Below are positions 5,657 to 13,950 of a DNA stretch of 14,703 nucleotides, in pieces. The translations under genes were made by a program, and so were the position numbers. Each line of letters begins with the position of its first letter. The first letter of the stretch is position 1. Source of the stretch: CG1-02-35-72 sp964564475. Its GTDB lineage: Bacteria; Bacteroidota; Bacteroidia; Flavobacteriales; Flavobacteriaceae. The stretch covers positions 1 to 14,703 of the forward strand of contig CAZMBM010000052.1 of NCBI GenBank assembly GCA_964564475.1, in the 5' to 3' direction. The notes beneath the pieces were generated by a model. The model did not search any database. It worked only from the letters and a program-made list of their open reading frames with translations, and was not told where the DNA came from.

Positions 5657-8212
5657 CTATCCTTTTGGGACACTAATTTCCGATCCAAAAAACAAAGCAT
5701 TAAAAAACAACTTATTTGTACCGTACCAAGCCCCTCTAAAATTGGGGTTATCGGCAAACATAATAACCCGACCACGTCCTATAGGGCTTACAATTAATGA
5801 CGCCGATTTTTTTAAAGTTTCTAAATTCTTTTTAGTAATAAAACCATCAATATGAGGGTGTTTTGTGTATTTAGCGACTGTAGCATAAGAATTTTTACTG
5901 GGTTTTAACCACACATTACTGTTTCTGTAAACAGGTATTTGTTTTTGATGATAGCCAAAGGCTAAAGGATGTGTTAAATCTAAATCGACTCTAAAAATAG
6001 CGCCCCCCACACGTTCGCGACCAATATATTCTCCGGCATCGCCGTAAGGCAAACGTTTAACGGGTTTAGAAGTGTCTTTTTTAATCAAAAATTCTTTTAC
6101 TAATTTTTTGTTTATGGCCCAAGCAGAGGCTTGCCTTGAGGTAATAAGGGTATTACCCTGTGCGACCCAATTTTTAATTTTTTCTATCTGTTTATCATCA
6201 AGATGTTTATAACTACCCGAAACCAAAACAAAGGTATTGTAACGGTTTAAATTGACGCGGCTAAAAATGTTAAGGGGCACTTTGGTAATGGGCATGTTAA
6301 TTTTGGTGTCGAGGGCATGCCATACTTCACCGGCTTCATAAGAAGAAACACCATCGCCAACCAACATAAGCGCTTTGGGTTTTTTGAGTGTTCTAAAATT
6401 ACGACTCCCCAAGTCAATACCTTTTGTGCTATAACCTGTATTAACAGAAAAAGCTTGGATTTTAAATTTTTGTGTAGCTGTTTTAAGCAATGTATAAACC
6501 TTATCAGATGTTAATCGCTGTAAACTTACAGGAATGAGTAAAGTACCTCTGTTAAAATGATGGACTTTTTTATTGGCTGTAATGCTAAAGGGTTTGAATG
6601 CGGCTTTTAGTTTAATACCGTTTTTTTGTAAAAAATAAAGTAGTGCAGGCGTATTAAAGTCATCCCATTCAATTAAATAAGCGTAATCAGATTTATTAAA
6701 ATTTGTAGTTGTTACCAAACCTTTGGTAGAAGTTAGCGCTGTTCCCTTTTTAAATGTATTGGTTACTTTGGCATATGTCATATTATAAAAATTGACAGTT
6801 GACCAAGCCGAAGCGTCATAATACACGCTATCTCTATACTGACTGTAAGTTTCGAACATAGTCTGTACCATACGGTATTGGGGTTGTTTTGTAGGAACTA
6901 TAAAAGCTTTTCCTTTAGTAAACGATTTTCCGTTCAAACGCCTTGATTTGGTGAGATTGTAAACTTTAATTTTATGTTGTAACAATAAATCTACAAAATC
7001 TTTTGTGCGATTTTTATCGTAGTTATCACCAAAAATATAGGCTTTTACAGGGTCTTTTTCGGCATTTTTAATGGCCGATGTGAAAAAACGGTGTTCGTAT
7101 TTATTGAGATAATCTTTATTGGCTACAGCGGCTTTTATAGTGGCAAAACTAGACACATAATGGTTTCTAATAGTAAATTTAAATTCTATTTTTCCCATAT
7201 CTGTTTCTTGCAGGTGACCTCTTGAACTGGCCTGTTCAAAAAGTAAAGCTAAGGCGCCTTGTAAATCGGGATAGGAAGAACCATAACCGGGGTAAGTGCC
7301 GTCAAAAGCTTCTTTCGTAAAATAAAAAGAGCCTATTTTGTTTAAATCGGCCGAAAATTGTTTGGCAAACAGGTCATTGAGCGTTGTGTAATTTTCTTTG
7401 GGCATTATGGGGTCTTTAGAGGCAATGGGTTTCATCGGCTCAAAGAAATAGGTGCTGTTTGTACCCATTTCATGAAAATCGGTTACAACATTAGGGTACC
7501 ATTGGTGATACCATTTTAATTTGCCTTGACTTTCGGGATTTACCGCCAACAGCCAATCGCGATTTAAATCAAACCAGTAGTGATTTGTACGACCACGCGG
7601 CCATGCTTCGTTGTGCTCCATATCGTATTTATCGGCCACAAGCGGATTGCCACGTCTGCTGTTAGCCCATTCTGTAAAGCGGTCTCTGCCATCGGGATTT
7701 ATAGTGGGGTCTATAAATATAACAGCCTTATTTAAATAGTTTTGTACAGTCTTGCTTTTTGAAGCTATTAACGTATAGGCGGCAAGCATAGCGGCCTCTG
7801 TACTTGAGGGTTCATTACCGTGGACATTATAGGCCAAATTTATAAAAAGAGGTAAGTTAGAAACATCGCCAAGAGGCGTGTTAACATCAACCAATTTGAG
7901 ATGTTCTTGACGGAGCGCTTCTAAATTTTTGATATTTTGGGTATTAGAAATATTTAGAATGACCAATTGGCGTTGTTCATACGTCTTGCCATAAACTGTT
8001 AGCGTGGCCTTATTGGATAAGGATGCTAATTCTTTAAAATAAGCGACAACTCTGTCATGACGTGTATGGTATTTCCCAATGGGGTAGCCCAAAAATTGCT
8101 CCGGACTGGGGATTTTAGCGTCAAAAGGTCCTTGTGAACCGTAAAAATAGTCTTGTGAATAAACAGAAGTTCCTAAAAACAGGAATAAAACGACAGTAAT
8201 TAAATTTTTCAT
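5657..8212 (-). CDS. secreted M14-family zinc carboxypeptidase with C-terminal amidotransferase-like domain
   Basis: A large exported metallopeptidase of 851 residues. A signal peptide covers about 1-19 (hydrophobic core TVVLFLFLG, cut near VYS|Q). The M14 domain covers about 40-370. The zinc ligands are H131 and E134 in NVHGNEPSS and H247 in VTDFHEMG; substrate-binding residues are visible in NPDGRDRF (172-179) and DLNRDW (215-220). The general-base glutamate is probably E326 in LLFEQASSRG. After a long middle region, residues ~612-700 (KALMLVGDG, then VLVSGSYKHLDDKQIEKIKNWV and GNTLITSR) look like a class I glutamine amidotransferase-type fold; I see no catalytic cysteine of that class, so it is probably structural. 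The end (GRVIMFADNPNFRGAWYGT) is typical of this Bacteroidota group. No type IX sorting domain is seen. It presumably trims peptides in the periplasm or outside the cell. It lies upstream of the sigma gene on the same strand, 59 bases away. Confidence 0.9.
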   Translation of the reverse strand: MKNLITVVLFLFLGTSVYSQDYFYGSQGPFDAKIPSPEQFLGYPIGKYHTRHDRVVAYFKELASLSNKATLTVYGKTYEQRQLVILNISNTQNIKNLEALRQEHLKLVDVNTPLGDVSNLPLFINLAYNVHGNEPSSTEAAMLAAYTLIASKSKTVQNYLNKAVIFIDPTINPDGRDRFTEWANSRRGNPLVADKYDMEHNEAWPRGRTNHYWFDLNRDWLLAVNPESQGKLKWYHQWYPNVVTDFHEMGTNSTYFFEPMKPIASKDPIMPKENYTTLNDLFAKQFSADLNKIGSFYFTKEAFDGTYPGYGSSYPDLQGALALLFEQASSRGHLQETDMGKIEFKFTIRNHYVSSFATIKAAVANKDYLNKYEHRFFTSAIKNAEKDPVKAYIFGDNYDKNRTKDFVDLLLQHKIKVYNLTKSRRLNGKSFTKGKAFIVPTKQPQYRMVQTMFETYSQYRDSVYYDASAWSTVNFYNMTYAKVTNTFKKGTALTSTKGLVTTTNFNKSDYAYLIEWDDFNTPALLYFLQKNGIKLKAAFKPFSITANKKVHHFNRGTLLIPVSLQRLTSDKVYTLLKTATQKFKIQAFSVNTGYSTKGIDLGSRNFRTLKKPKALMLVGDGVSSYEAGEVWHALDTKINMPITKVPLNIFSRVNLNRYNTFVLVSGSYKHLDDKQIEKIKNWVAQGNTLITSRQASAWAINKKLVKEFLIKKDTSKPVKRLPYGDAGEYIGRERVGGAIFRVDLDLTHPLAFGYHQKQIPVYRNSNVWLKPSKNSYATVAKYTKHPHIDGFITKKNLETLKKSASLIVSPIGRGRVIMFADNPNFRGAWYGTNKLFFNALFFGSEISVPKG

Positions 8213-8410
8213 AAGTAGTAGGTTTTAGTTTAATTTTACACTGTAAAAAATTAGGTGTACCAAATTACACTATTTTGATTTTAAAAAGAATTAATTAACA
8301 ATTCATCTGTAAAATTTAACAGTTCGGTTATTTAAAATTGTCAGAAAATCACAAAAAGAGCACTTTTGCTCTGAATTAAAAAATATGTTTAACTTTAAAA
8401 ATAAAAAATT
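8213..8410. promoter_or_regulatory. divergent promoter region with several inverted repeats
   Basis: This 198-base gap separates the divergent peptidase and DUF2141 genes and must hold both promoters. It contains a 15-base perfect inverted repeat with a one-base centre (arms TTTTACA at 8234-8240 and TGTAAAA at 8242-8248). It also has a 16-base near-palindrome with one mismatched pair (CTGTAAAA, TTTAACAG; 8307-8322), GTGTA/TACAC (8255-8259, 8266-8270) and a hairpin AGAGCA/TGCTCT (8357-8362, 8367-8372). The first two share the half-site TGTAAAA, which suggests an operator, though no regulator can be named. A weak + strand promoter may be TTG 8366-8368 with TATGTTTA 8384-8391, but the spacer of 15 is short and the last base is off consensus. 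I see no good -7 box for the minus strand. Confidence 0.4.
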
Positions 8411-8836
8411 ATGATTCGATTTATCTTAGTCATCAGCTTGTATTTATTATCATTGGTAGGTTTTAGTCAAACCAAAACACCTGCGTATAATGTCACAGCT
8501 ACAGTGGTCAATGCGATGAGCGATAAAGGGAAAGTCTATTTTGCCTTATACGATACCAAAGAGCATTTTAGCAACAAACAGGCTGTTGCCAAAGCTAACG
8601 CTATTTTAACAGATGGTGTAAGCACTGTCACTTTTAAAAACCTAAAACCGGGTGTTTACGCCCTAATTTGTTTTCACGATGCCAATAACAATGGCAAAAT
8701 GGATTTTCAACCTAACGGAACGCCCATAGAAGACTATGGTGCCAGTAACAATGTAGAAAACTATGGGCCTCCTAATTTTGAGGATGCCAAATTTGAATTG
8801 GTCAACGCAGATATGAACATTACTATAAAATTTTAG
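8411..8836 (+). CDS. secreted DUF2141 domain protein
   Basis: A small exported protein of 141 residues. The signal peptide covers about 1-19 (FILVISLYLLSLVG, cut near GFS|Q). The rest is a single DUF2141 domain: YNVTATVVNAMSDKGKVYFALYD, then GVYALICFHDANNNGKMDFQPNGTP, then EDYGASNN and a closing GPPNFEDAKFEL. The acidic loop DANNNGKMD (about 90-98) resembles a calcium-binding EF-loop and is the family hallmark. No enzymatic role is known for the family; it is common in Bacteroidota as an exported beta-sandwich protein. It lies 21 bases before the kinase gene on the same strand, so it may share its transcript, and is divergent from the M14 peptidase. Confidence 0.9.
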   Translation: MIRFILVISLYLLSLVGFSQTKTPAYNVTATVVNAMSDKGKVYFALYDTKEHFSNKQAVAKANAILTDGVSTVTFKNLKPGVYALICFHDANNNGKMDFQPNGTPIEDYGASNNVENYGPPNFEDAKFELVNADMNITIKF

Positions 8837-8857
8837 ACCTCTCATAAAACCCGACAA

Positions 8858-10201
8858 ATGACTAAATATTTTGCAACCTTTTTAAAATATGTTTTTCTGG
8901 TTAGTCTGGCTATTTACCTTGTTGACCAAGGAGCGGGTTGGATTAATGGACATCCCATTGAAAGTTTTGCAGAAGAGATTAAAGGATTTACTGTTTATTT
9001 TTTGTACAGCTTTATAATAGGGGGGGCTAATATTTATTTAGTAATTATTTTAGACAAGCGAATCAGCTGGAAAACCAACCCAAAAAAGCGCCTTGTGGTT
9101 GGATTAATAGGAGCCGTTATAGTTTCATTGTTGGCTGTAGCTATATCAAAATTAGTCATTACATTATTTAGAGGAAATAGCTTAGACTATTTTTTGGCAC
9201 ATCAAAAAGGCATTCACTATTTTTATTCACTTATTGTGTCGTTAATAGTATTGCTCTTTTTTTATGCCTTTTATTTTTATAAAGCCTTAACGGAAAAAAA
9301 AGTATCTGAAACAGAATTTGTAGCCAAGACAGAATCGGCTAAATACGAATCGCTTAAAAGCCAATTAGATCCACATTTTTTATTCAACAGCCTTAATGTT
9401 TTAACAGCCTTAATAGGCGAAGAACCGGCTAAAGCCGAACGTTTTACTACCAAACTCTCTAAAGTGTACAGGTATGTTTTAGAACAGAAAGACAAAGATT
9501 TAATTGCACTTAAAGACGAATTAAATTTTGCCAAGAGCTATATGGAATTACTTAAAATGCGTTTTGAAGATGCTGTACAATTTAAGTTACCCGATGAAGA
9601 TTATAACCCCGATTATAAAATTGTGCCTTTGTCTTTGCAAATATTGTTAGAAAACGCTGTTAAACACAATATTATAAGTAAAGAAAATCCGTTAGTGATA
9701 AGTATTTATTTAAAAGAGGGTAATCTTTGTGTAGAGAATAAACTACAATTAAAATCGGTACTTAAAAAGAGTACACAAGTAGGCTTAAAAAACATAGAAG
9801 AACGCTACGCGCTTATTACAGAGAGGCGTGTAGAAATTCTAAAAACAGAAAACGAGTTTAAAGTTAAATTACCTTTATTAACAAAAAAAATAAAAATAAT
9901 GAATACAAATTTTTTAAAAGAAGAGCGCTATTTGCGCGCCCAAAAGCAAGTTAAAGAAATGAAAGAATTTTACGCCGGGCTAGTGGCTTATTGTGTTGTA
10001 ATACCCGGTTTGTTTTTAGTGTGGTACACGTTTACACCAAATGTTATTCAATGGTTTTGGTTTCCGGCTGTAGGCTGGGGGATAGGTCTGTTTTTTCATG
10101 CTATGAAGGCTTTTAATTACAGTCCGTTTTTAGGACGTAATTGGGAAGAACGCAAATTGCAAGAACTTATGAGAGATAATTCTAATGAAAAATGGATGTA
10201 A
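8858..10201 (+). CDS. LytS/YpdA-type sensor histidine kinase read as fused to a 2TM domain
   Basis: The frame encodes 447 residues. Four membrane helices lie at about 8-24, 44-65, 79-103 and 119-142, followed by a short linker and a His_kinase domain of the LytS/YpdA class. H173 lies in LKSQLDPHFLFNSLN, the N-box is LQILLENAVKHN (260-271, N266), and the late box is QVGLKNIEERYAL (307-319). A kinase of this class would normally end near residue 344. Here the frame continues through IKI-M348 into a complete 2TM module with helices at about 374-393 and 399-417 and the end motif GRNWEERKLQELM. The join sits on eight A (9883-9890): with seven the frame would read TAA at once, and ATG 9899 would begin a separate 100-residue 2TM protein. 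So this may be a true fusion, a slippage site, or two genes joined by a one-base indel or read error. It presumably phosphorylates the LytTR regulator at 10522. Confidence 0.85.
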   Translation: MTKYFATFLKYVFLVSLAIYLVDQGAGWINGHPIESFAEEIKGFTVYFLYSFIIGGANIYLVIILDKRISWKTNPKKRLVVGLIGAVIVSLLAVAISKLVITLFRGNSLDYFLAHQKGIHYFYSLIVSLIVLLFFYAFYFYKALTEKKVSETEFVAKTESAKYESLKSQLDPHFLFNSLNVLTALIGEEPAKAERFTTKLSKVYRYVLEQKDKDLIALKDELNFAKSYMELLKMRFEDAVQFKLPDEDYNPDYKIVPLSLQILLENAVKHNIISKENPLVISIYLKEGNLCVENKLQLKSVLKKSTQVGLKNIEERYALITERRVEILKTENEFKVKLPLLTKKIKIMNTNFLKEERYLRAQKQVKEMKEFYAGLVAYCVVIPGLFLVWYTFTPNVIQWFWFPAVGWGIGLFFHAMKAFNYSPFLGRNWEERKLQELMRDNSNEKWM

Positions 10202-10240
10202 AAAGCTTCACTCAAATTAATAATAATTAAATACAATATT

Positions 10241-10531
10241 ATGGAAATACACGATGAAAAATACGCACGCGCACAAGAACGCTTAAAGGAACTTAAAAAA
10301 TATTATACATCACTCTCGTCATATGTAGTGGTAAATATATTCTTGGTAATAGTTAATTACTTAACAGATTGGGATCATAAATGGTTTTTCTGGGTAAGCA
10401 TATTTTGGGGTTTTGGGGTTTTAATGCACACATTTAAAGTATTTGGTTTTTTGGGACTCTTTGGCCCTGATTGGGAAAGGCGTAAGATAAAAGAATTGAT
10501 GGATAAAGATACGACAGATTCATGGCAATAA
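10241..10531 (+). CDS. small 2TM domain membrane protein
   Basis: A 96-residue protein consisting of one 2TM module: a basic amphipathic N-terminus (YARAQERLKELKKYY), helices at about 22-41 and 47-70, and the conserved tail GPDWERRKIKELM. It is a paralogue of the C-terminal 100 residues of the preceding kinase frame; shared features include the ERY/EKY-xRAQ start, a WF(W) pair before helix 2 and the W-E-x-RK-x-x-ELM end. Its stop lies inside the start of the LytTR gene (10-base overlap), so translation is probably coupled. Small 2TM proteins are commonly found beside LytS/LytTR genes in flavobacteria. Their function is unknown; helping or modulating the kinase in the membrane is inference. 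Confidence 0.88.
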   Translation: MEIHDEKYARAQERLKELKKYYTSLSSYVVVNIFLVIVNYLTDWDHKWFFWVSIFWGFGVLMHTFKVFGFLGLFGPDWERRKIKELMDKDTTDSWQ

Positions 10532-11286
10532 GTGTTGTTATAGTAGAAGACGAACAACCGGCAGCAAGACGTTTAAAGCGTATGCTAGAAGGATTGGATG
10601 TAGAAGTTGTAACCATGTTACATTCTGTTAAAGAATCTGTAAAGTGGTTTACAGAAAACGAGCCGCCTAAACTTATATTTTTAGACATTCAACTATCTGA
10701 CGGCCTGTCTTTCGAAATCTTTGACCAAGTCACACTTAAAAGTGCCATTATTTTCACAACAGCTTATGATGAATACGCTCTTAAAGCCTTTAAATTTAAC
10801 AGTATAGATTATCTTTTAAAACCTATTGACGACGATGAGTTAGCACATGCTGTCGCGCAGTTTAAAGAAAGCGAAACAGCTAAAAATTTAATCCCGCAAT
10901 TTGACATTGCGTACTTAAAAAAGCTCTTAATTAACCCGTTAGACAGGCCGTTTAAGGAACGATTTACCATTAAAATAGGGCAGCGCTTAAAGATTATCCC
11001 CGTTAAGGATATTGTTTGTTTTTACAGTGAAAACAAGGGAACTTACCTGCACACCATCCATAATAGAAGCTATTTGTTGGATAGTACATTAGAACAAGTA
11101 GCCCCCCAATTAGATCCGTCAAAATATTTTAGGGTCAACAGGGCTTTTATAGTAAATTTAGAAGCTATAAAAGACATTGTAGCTTATACAAACAACAGGC
11201 TTAAAATAGTTTTAGTAGCTTTTGATAAAGACACCATTATTGTCAGTCGTGAAAAAGTCAAGGCTTTTAAACAATGGCTGGGGTAG
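10522..11286 (+). CDS. LytTR-family DNA-binding response regulator
   Basis: A response regulator of 254 residues. The receiver domain covers about 4-118, with acidic pocket E9/D10/E11, phosphoacceptor D55 (LIFLDIQLSDG), T80 and K100 (YLLKPID). The LytTR DNA-binding domain covers about 146-253, with FTIKIGQRLKIIPVKDIVCF, YFRVNRAFIVNL and the closing VSREKVKAFKQWLG. This architecture pairs with LytS/YpdA-type kinases, so the kinase at 8858 is the likely partner. The ATG lies within the last codons of the 2TM gene. It converges on parC with only 18 bases between the stops. Confidence 0.95.
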   Translation: MAISVVIVEDEQPAARRLKRMLEGLDVEVVTMLHSVKESVKWFTENEPPKLIFLDIQLSDGLSFEIFDQVTLKSAIIFTTAYDEYALKAFKFNSIDYLLKPIDDDELAHAVAQFKESETAKNLIPQFDIAYLKKLLINPLDRPFKERFTIKIGQRLKIIPVKDIVCFYSENKGTYLHTIHNRSYLLDSTLEQVAPQLDPSKYFRVNRAFIVNLEAIKDIVAYTNNRLKIVLVAFDKDTIIVSREKVKAFKQWLG

Positions 11287-11299
11287 GTTTAGGTTATTT

Positions 11300-11313
11300 T
11301 TGTTTTAAAACAA
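11300..11313. terminator. small palindrome between convergent genes, possible shared terminator
   Basis: TTGTTTTAAAACAA is a perfect 14-base palindrome lying across the parC stop and just past the LytTR stop, the only structure in the 18-base convergent gap. It could form a five-base stem with a four-base loop in either direction. It is AT-rich and weak, so the assignment is tentative. Confidence 0.25.
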
Positions 11314-13944
11314 CTTTATCTGTCCGTCTTCGTCGGTTGTTTTAGGCGGCTTTATATCTAAATTTTTAACAACAGGTTTTTCGTCATTATTATCAGATTC
11401 AATCGCTTCGCTTTCTACTTCTATATTTTCAAGTGCTGGTGGCTCATAAGGTAAGGGCTCCAGTAAATCTATATATTTAATTTTTTCTTTGGTAAGTTGG
11501 TTACCTTGTGCCTTAATACCTTTAACAGCGATAAAATCTTCGAAGTTTAGAGAACTGTTTTCTAAGCTGCGTTTAGAATAAACGATATTGGCTATTGGAC
11601 GGTAATCTGTAGCTACAATTTCTAACTTAGATTTTGGATGGTCGCTAATAAATAATTCGTCTTTATTGGGGTTATCAACCATAAAGCGTTTTACGTAATA
11701 GCGCTCTTTATCGCCGTCATAATATACGGCAGAAATAGGTTTATTGGGTATCCACTTTTCTAAAACAATCATATCTTCGCTAAAATGCGCCGATAATTTA
11801 GGCTCGATGGTTTTTAACACCCCCCTTTGAGTGATAACTAATAATCTGTCTTCGGCGGTAAACTCACCTAATAAATCGCCTCTACCATCTACATTAAGAC
11901 GTTGAACGGTATCATCAAACCATATTTTTCGAGGTCTTAGAGTAGAAACACCTTCGCTTTTAAGTTCAATTTTTCGCACAGTGTGTTTGGTAACCGTATT
12001 GCCGCGAACACCACGACTTTTAATGGCTAAATCGGCAAAATCTACATCCCATTTCAGCTTTTTGAGATGTCCTACAGCACGTAACAGCACCGTAACGGTT
12101 TCGGCTTCGCCATTGGGATTGGCAGAGAAATACAGTACTTTAGACCCTGTGGTGTTGTTAGCAAGGTTGTAAAATTTTTCGCGTGTTACGCCCGTTACCG
12201 GAAAGCGTTTTATATAAACCGGGCCACTTTTACCGGAGCGGTAAATAATATTGTAAATGGTGCGTTTATCGTTCTTTTTAAATACGGCTACGTGTATAAT
12301 GTCTTTACCTATAAATGTTTTGGCAGCTACTTTGGTAACCATCATATTCCCATCTCTTAAAAAGACTATAATATTGTCAATATCAGAGCAGTCGGTTACA
12401 TATTCATCTTTTTTAAGAGCGGTACCTACAAAACCTTCGGCGCGGTTTACAAAGAGTTTGGTATTGCGAATTACCACTTTAGTCGCCACAATGTCTTCAA
12501 AAGTTCTAATTTCGGTTTTACGTTCACGCCCCTTACCGTATTTTGTTTTGAGGTTTTTAAAGTAAGTAATGGCATAATCGATAAGATGCGCTAAATAGTG
12601 ATTTACCTGTGCTATTTTTTCTTCCAATGACGCTATTTGCTCTTTGGCCTTATCTAAATCGAATTTAGAAATCTTTTTGATGCGAATTTCGGTAAGCCTT
12701 ACAATATCATCGTCGGTTATAGCTCTTTTAAGGTGTTTTACGTGAGGTTTTAAACCTTTGTCTATGGCAGACATAACGCCTTTCCAAGTGGTTTCTTCTT
12801 CAATCTCACGATAAATACGCTTTTCTATAAATATACGCTCAAGCGATGCGAAATGCCACTGTTCTTCTAATTCATTTCGCTGTATTTCGAGTTCTTTTTT
12901 TAAGAGTGAAACGGTTTGTGTTGTAGAAATTTTTAATATTTCTGACACCCCTATAAAAATGGGCTTATTGTCTTGTATGATGCAGTTAGAAGGCGATATA
13001 GATATTTCGCAATTGGTAAAAGCATACAAGGCGTCAATGGTTTTGTCGGGCGAAATGCCATTGGGCAAGTGCACAACAATTTCTACTTGGGCTGCTGTAT
13101 TGTCTTCTATACGTTTAATTTTTATCTTCCCTTTGTCGTTGGCTTTAATAATGCTGTCGATTAAAGAAGATGTGGTTGTTCCAAAAGGGACTTCGGTAAT
13201 GACGAGTGTTTTTTTATCTAAAACACTTATTTTGGCACGAACGAGCACTTTGCCGCCCCGTAAGCCATCGTTATAATTAGAAAAATCTGCTATACCACCG
13301 GTTTGAAAATCGGGTAAAATGGTAAAAGAACGGCCTTTTAAGTATTTTATAGAGGCATCTATGAGCTCAATAAAATTATGAGGGAGAATTTTAGTAGAGA
13401 GCCCTACCGCAATACCTTCTACACCTTGTGCCAAAACCAAAGGGAATTTTACAGGCAAATCAATAGGTTCTTTTCTACGTCCGTCATAAGAAGACTGCCA
13501 TTTTGTTGTTTTGGGATTAAAAAGGACTTCTAAGGCAAACTTAGAGAGGCGTGCTTCTATGTAACGCGAGGCGGCAGCCCTGTCGCCGGTTAAAATATTA
13601 CCCCAGTTACCCTGCATATCTATAAGCAATTCTTTTTGCCCAATTTGTACCATGGCGTCGGCAATACTGGCATCGCCGTGCGGATGATACTGCATGGTAT
13701 GCCCCACAATATTGGCTACTTTATTGTAACGACCGTCATCTAGATCCTTCATAGATTGCATAATACGACGCTGAACCGGTTTAAAACCATCGTTAATAGA
13801 AGGAACAGCCCGCTCTAAAATAACATAAGAGGCATAGTCTAAAAACCATTCTTTAAACATACCGGTTACTTTGGTAATGGTTTCTTGATTGGAATTTTCA
13901 GGTGTATTATTTGGGTTTTCTATATGTAAATTAGGCGTGTCCAT
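11305..13944 (-). CDS. parC: DNA topoisomerase IV subunit A
   Basis: The DNA-cleaving subunit of topoisomerase IV, which with ParE decatenates replicated chromosomes. From ATG 13944 it has 879 residues; a TTG one codon earlier also opens the frame, but ATG is preferred. The breakage-reunion domain covers about 28-480, with SINDGFKPVQRRIM, YHPHGD, GNWGNILTGDRAAASRYIE and catalytic tyrosine 128. A long coiled-coil gate segment lies around 340-460. The C-terminal beta-pinwheel domain covers about 490-830, without an obvious canonical GyrA box (QRRGGKG), which favours ParC over GyrA. An acidic tail closes it. The quinolone-site segment is HGDASIAD, with alanine 92 where E. coli ParC has S80 and aspartate 96 for E84. 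parE lies upstream with a small gene between, confirming ParC. Confidence 0.95.
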   Translation of the reverse strand: MDTPNLHIENPNNTPENSNQETITKVTGMFKEWFLDYASYVILERAVPSINDGFKPVQRRIMQSMKDLDDGRYNKVANIVGHTMQYHPHGDASIADAMVQIGQKELLIDMQGNWGNILTGDRAAASRYIEARLSKFALEVLFNPKTTKWQSSYDGRRKEPIDLPVKFPLVLAQGVEGIAVGLSTKILPHNFIELIDASIKYLKGRSFTILPDFQTGGIADFSNYNDGLRGGKVLVRAKISVLDKKTLVITEVPFGTTTSSLIDSIIKANDKGKIKIKRIEDNTAAQVEIVVHLPNGISPDKTIDALYAFTNCEISISPSNCIIQDNKPIFIGVSEILKISTTQTVSLLKKELEIQRNELEEQWHFASLERIFIEKRIYREIEEETTWKGVMSAIDKGLKPHVKHLKRAITDDDIVRLTEIRIKKISKFDLDKAKEQIASLEEKIAQVNHYLAHLIDYAITYFKNLKTKYGKGRERKTEIRTFEDIVATKVVIRNTKLFVNRAEGFVGTALKKDEYVTDCSDIDNIIVFLRDGNMMVTKVAAKTFIGKDIIHVAVFKKNDKRTIYNIIYRSGKSGPVYIKRFPVTGVTREKFYNLANNTTGSKVLYFSANPNGEAETVTVLLRAVGHLKKLKWDVDFADLAIKSRGVRGNTVTKHTVRKIELKSEGVSTLRPRKIWFDDTVQRLNVDGRGDLLGEFTAEDRLLVITQRGVLKTIEPKLSAHFSEDMIVLEKWIPNKPISAVYYDGDKERYYVKRFMVDNPNKDELFISDHPKSKLEIVATDYRPIANIVYSKRSLENSSLNFEDFIAVKGIKAQGNQLTKEKIKYIDLLEPLPYEPPALENIEVESEAIESDNNDEKPVVKNLDIKPPKTTDEDGQIKLF

Positions 13945-13950
13945 CAAGGT

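Noticed and set aside
8357..8372. Hairpin AGAGCA/TGCTCT as an intrinsic terminator
   Set aside because: It lies between divergent genes, where neither strand needs termination, and no T-run follows it on the + strand; kept only as part of the regulatory region.
12257..12565. 102-codon open frame on the + strand inside parC
   Set aside because: It is fully antisense to a strongly conserved part of parC, has no domain that I recognise and no promoter; it is a by-product of parC codon use.
12959..13276. 105-codon + strand open frame inside parC
   Set aside because: It is antisense to the topoisomerase breakage-reunion domain and its translation shows no family signature.
13945..13947. TTG at 13947 as the parC start
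   Set aside because: An ATG follows directly at 13944, leaves 6 bases to the upstream stop, and changes the protein by one residue only.
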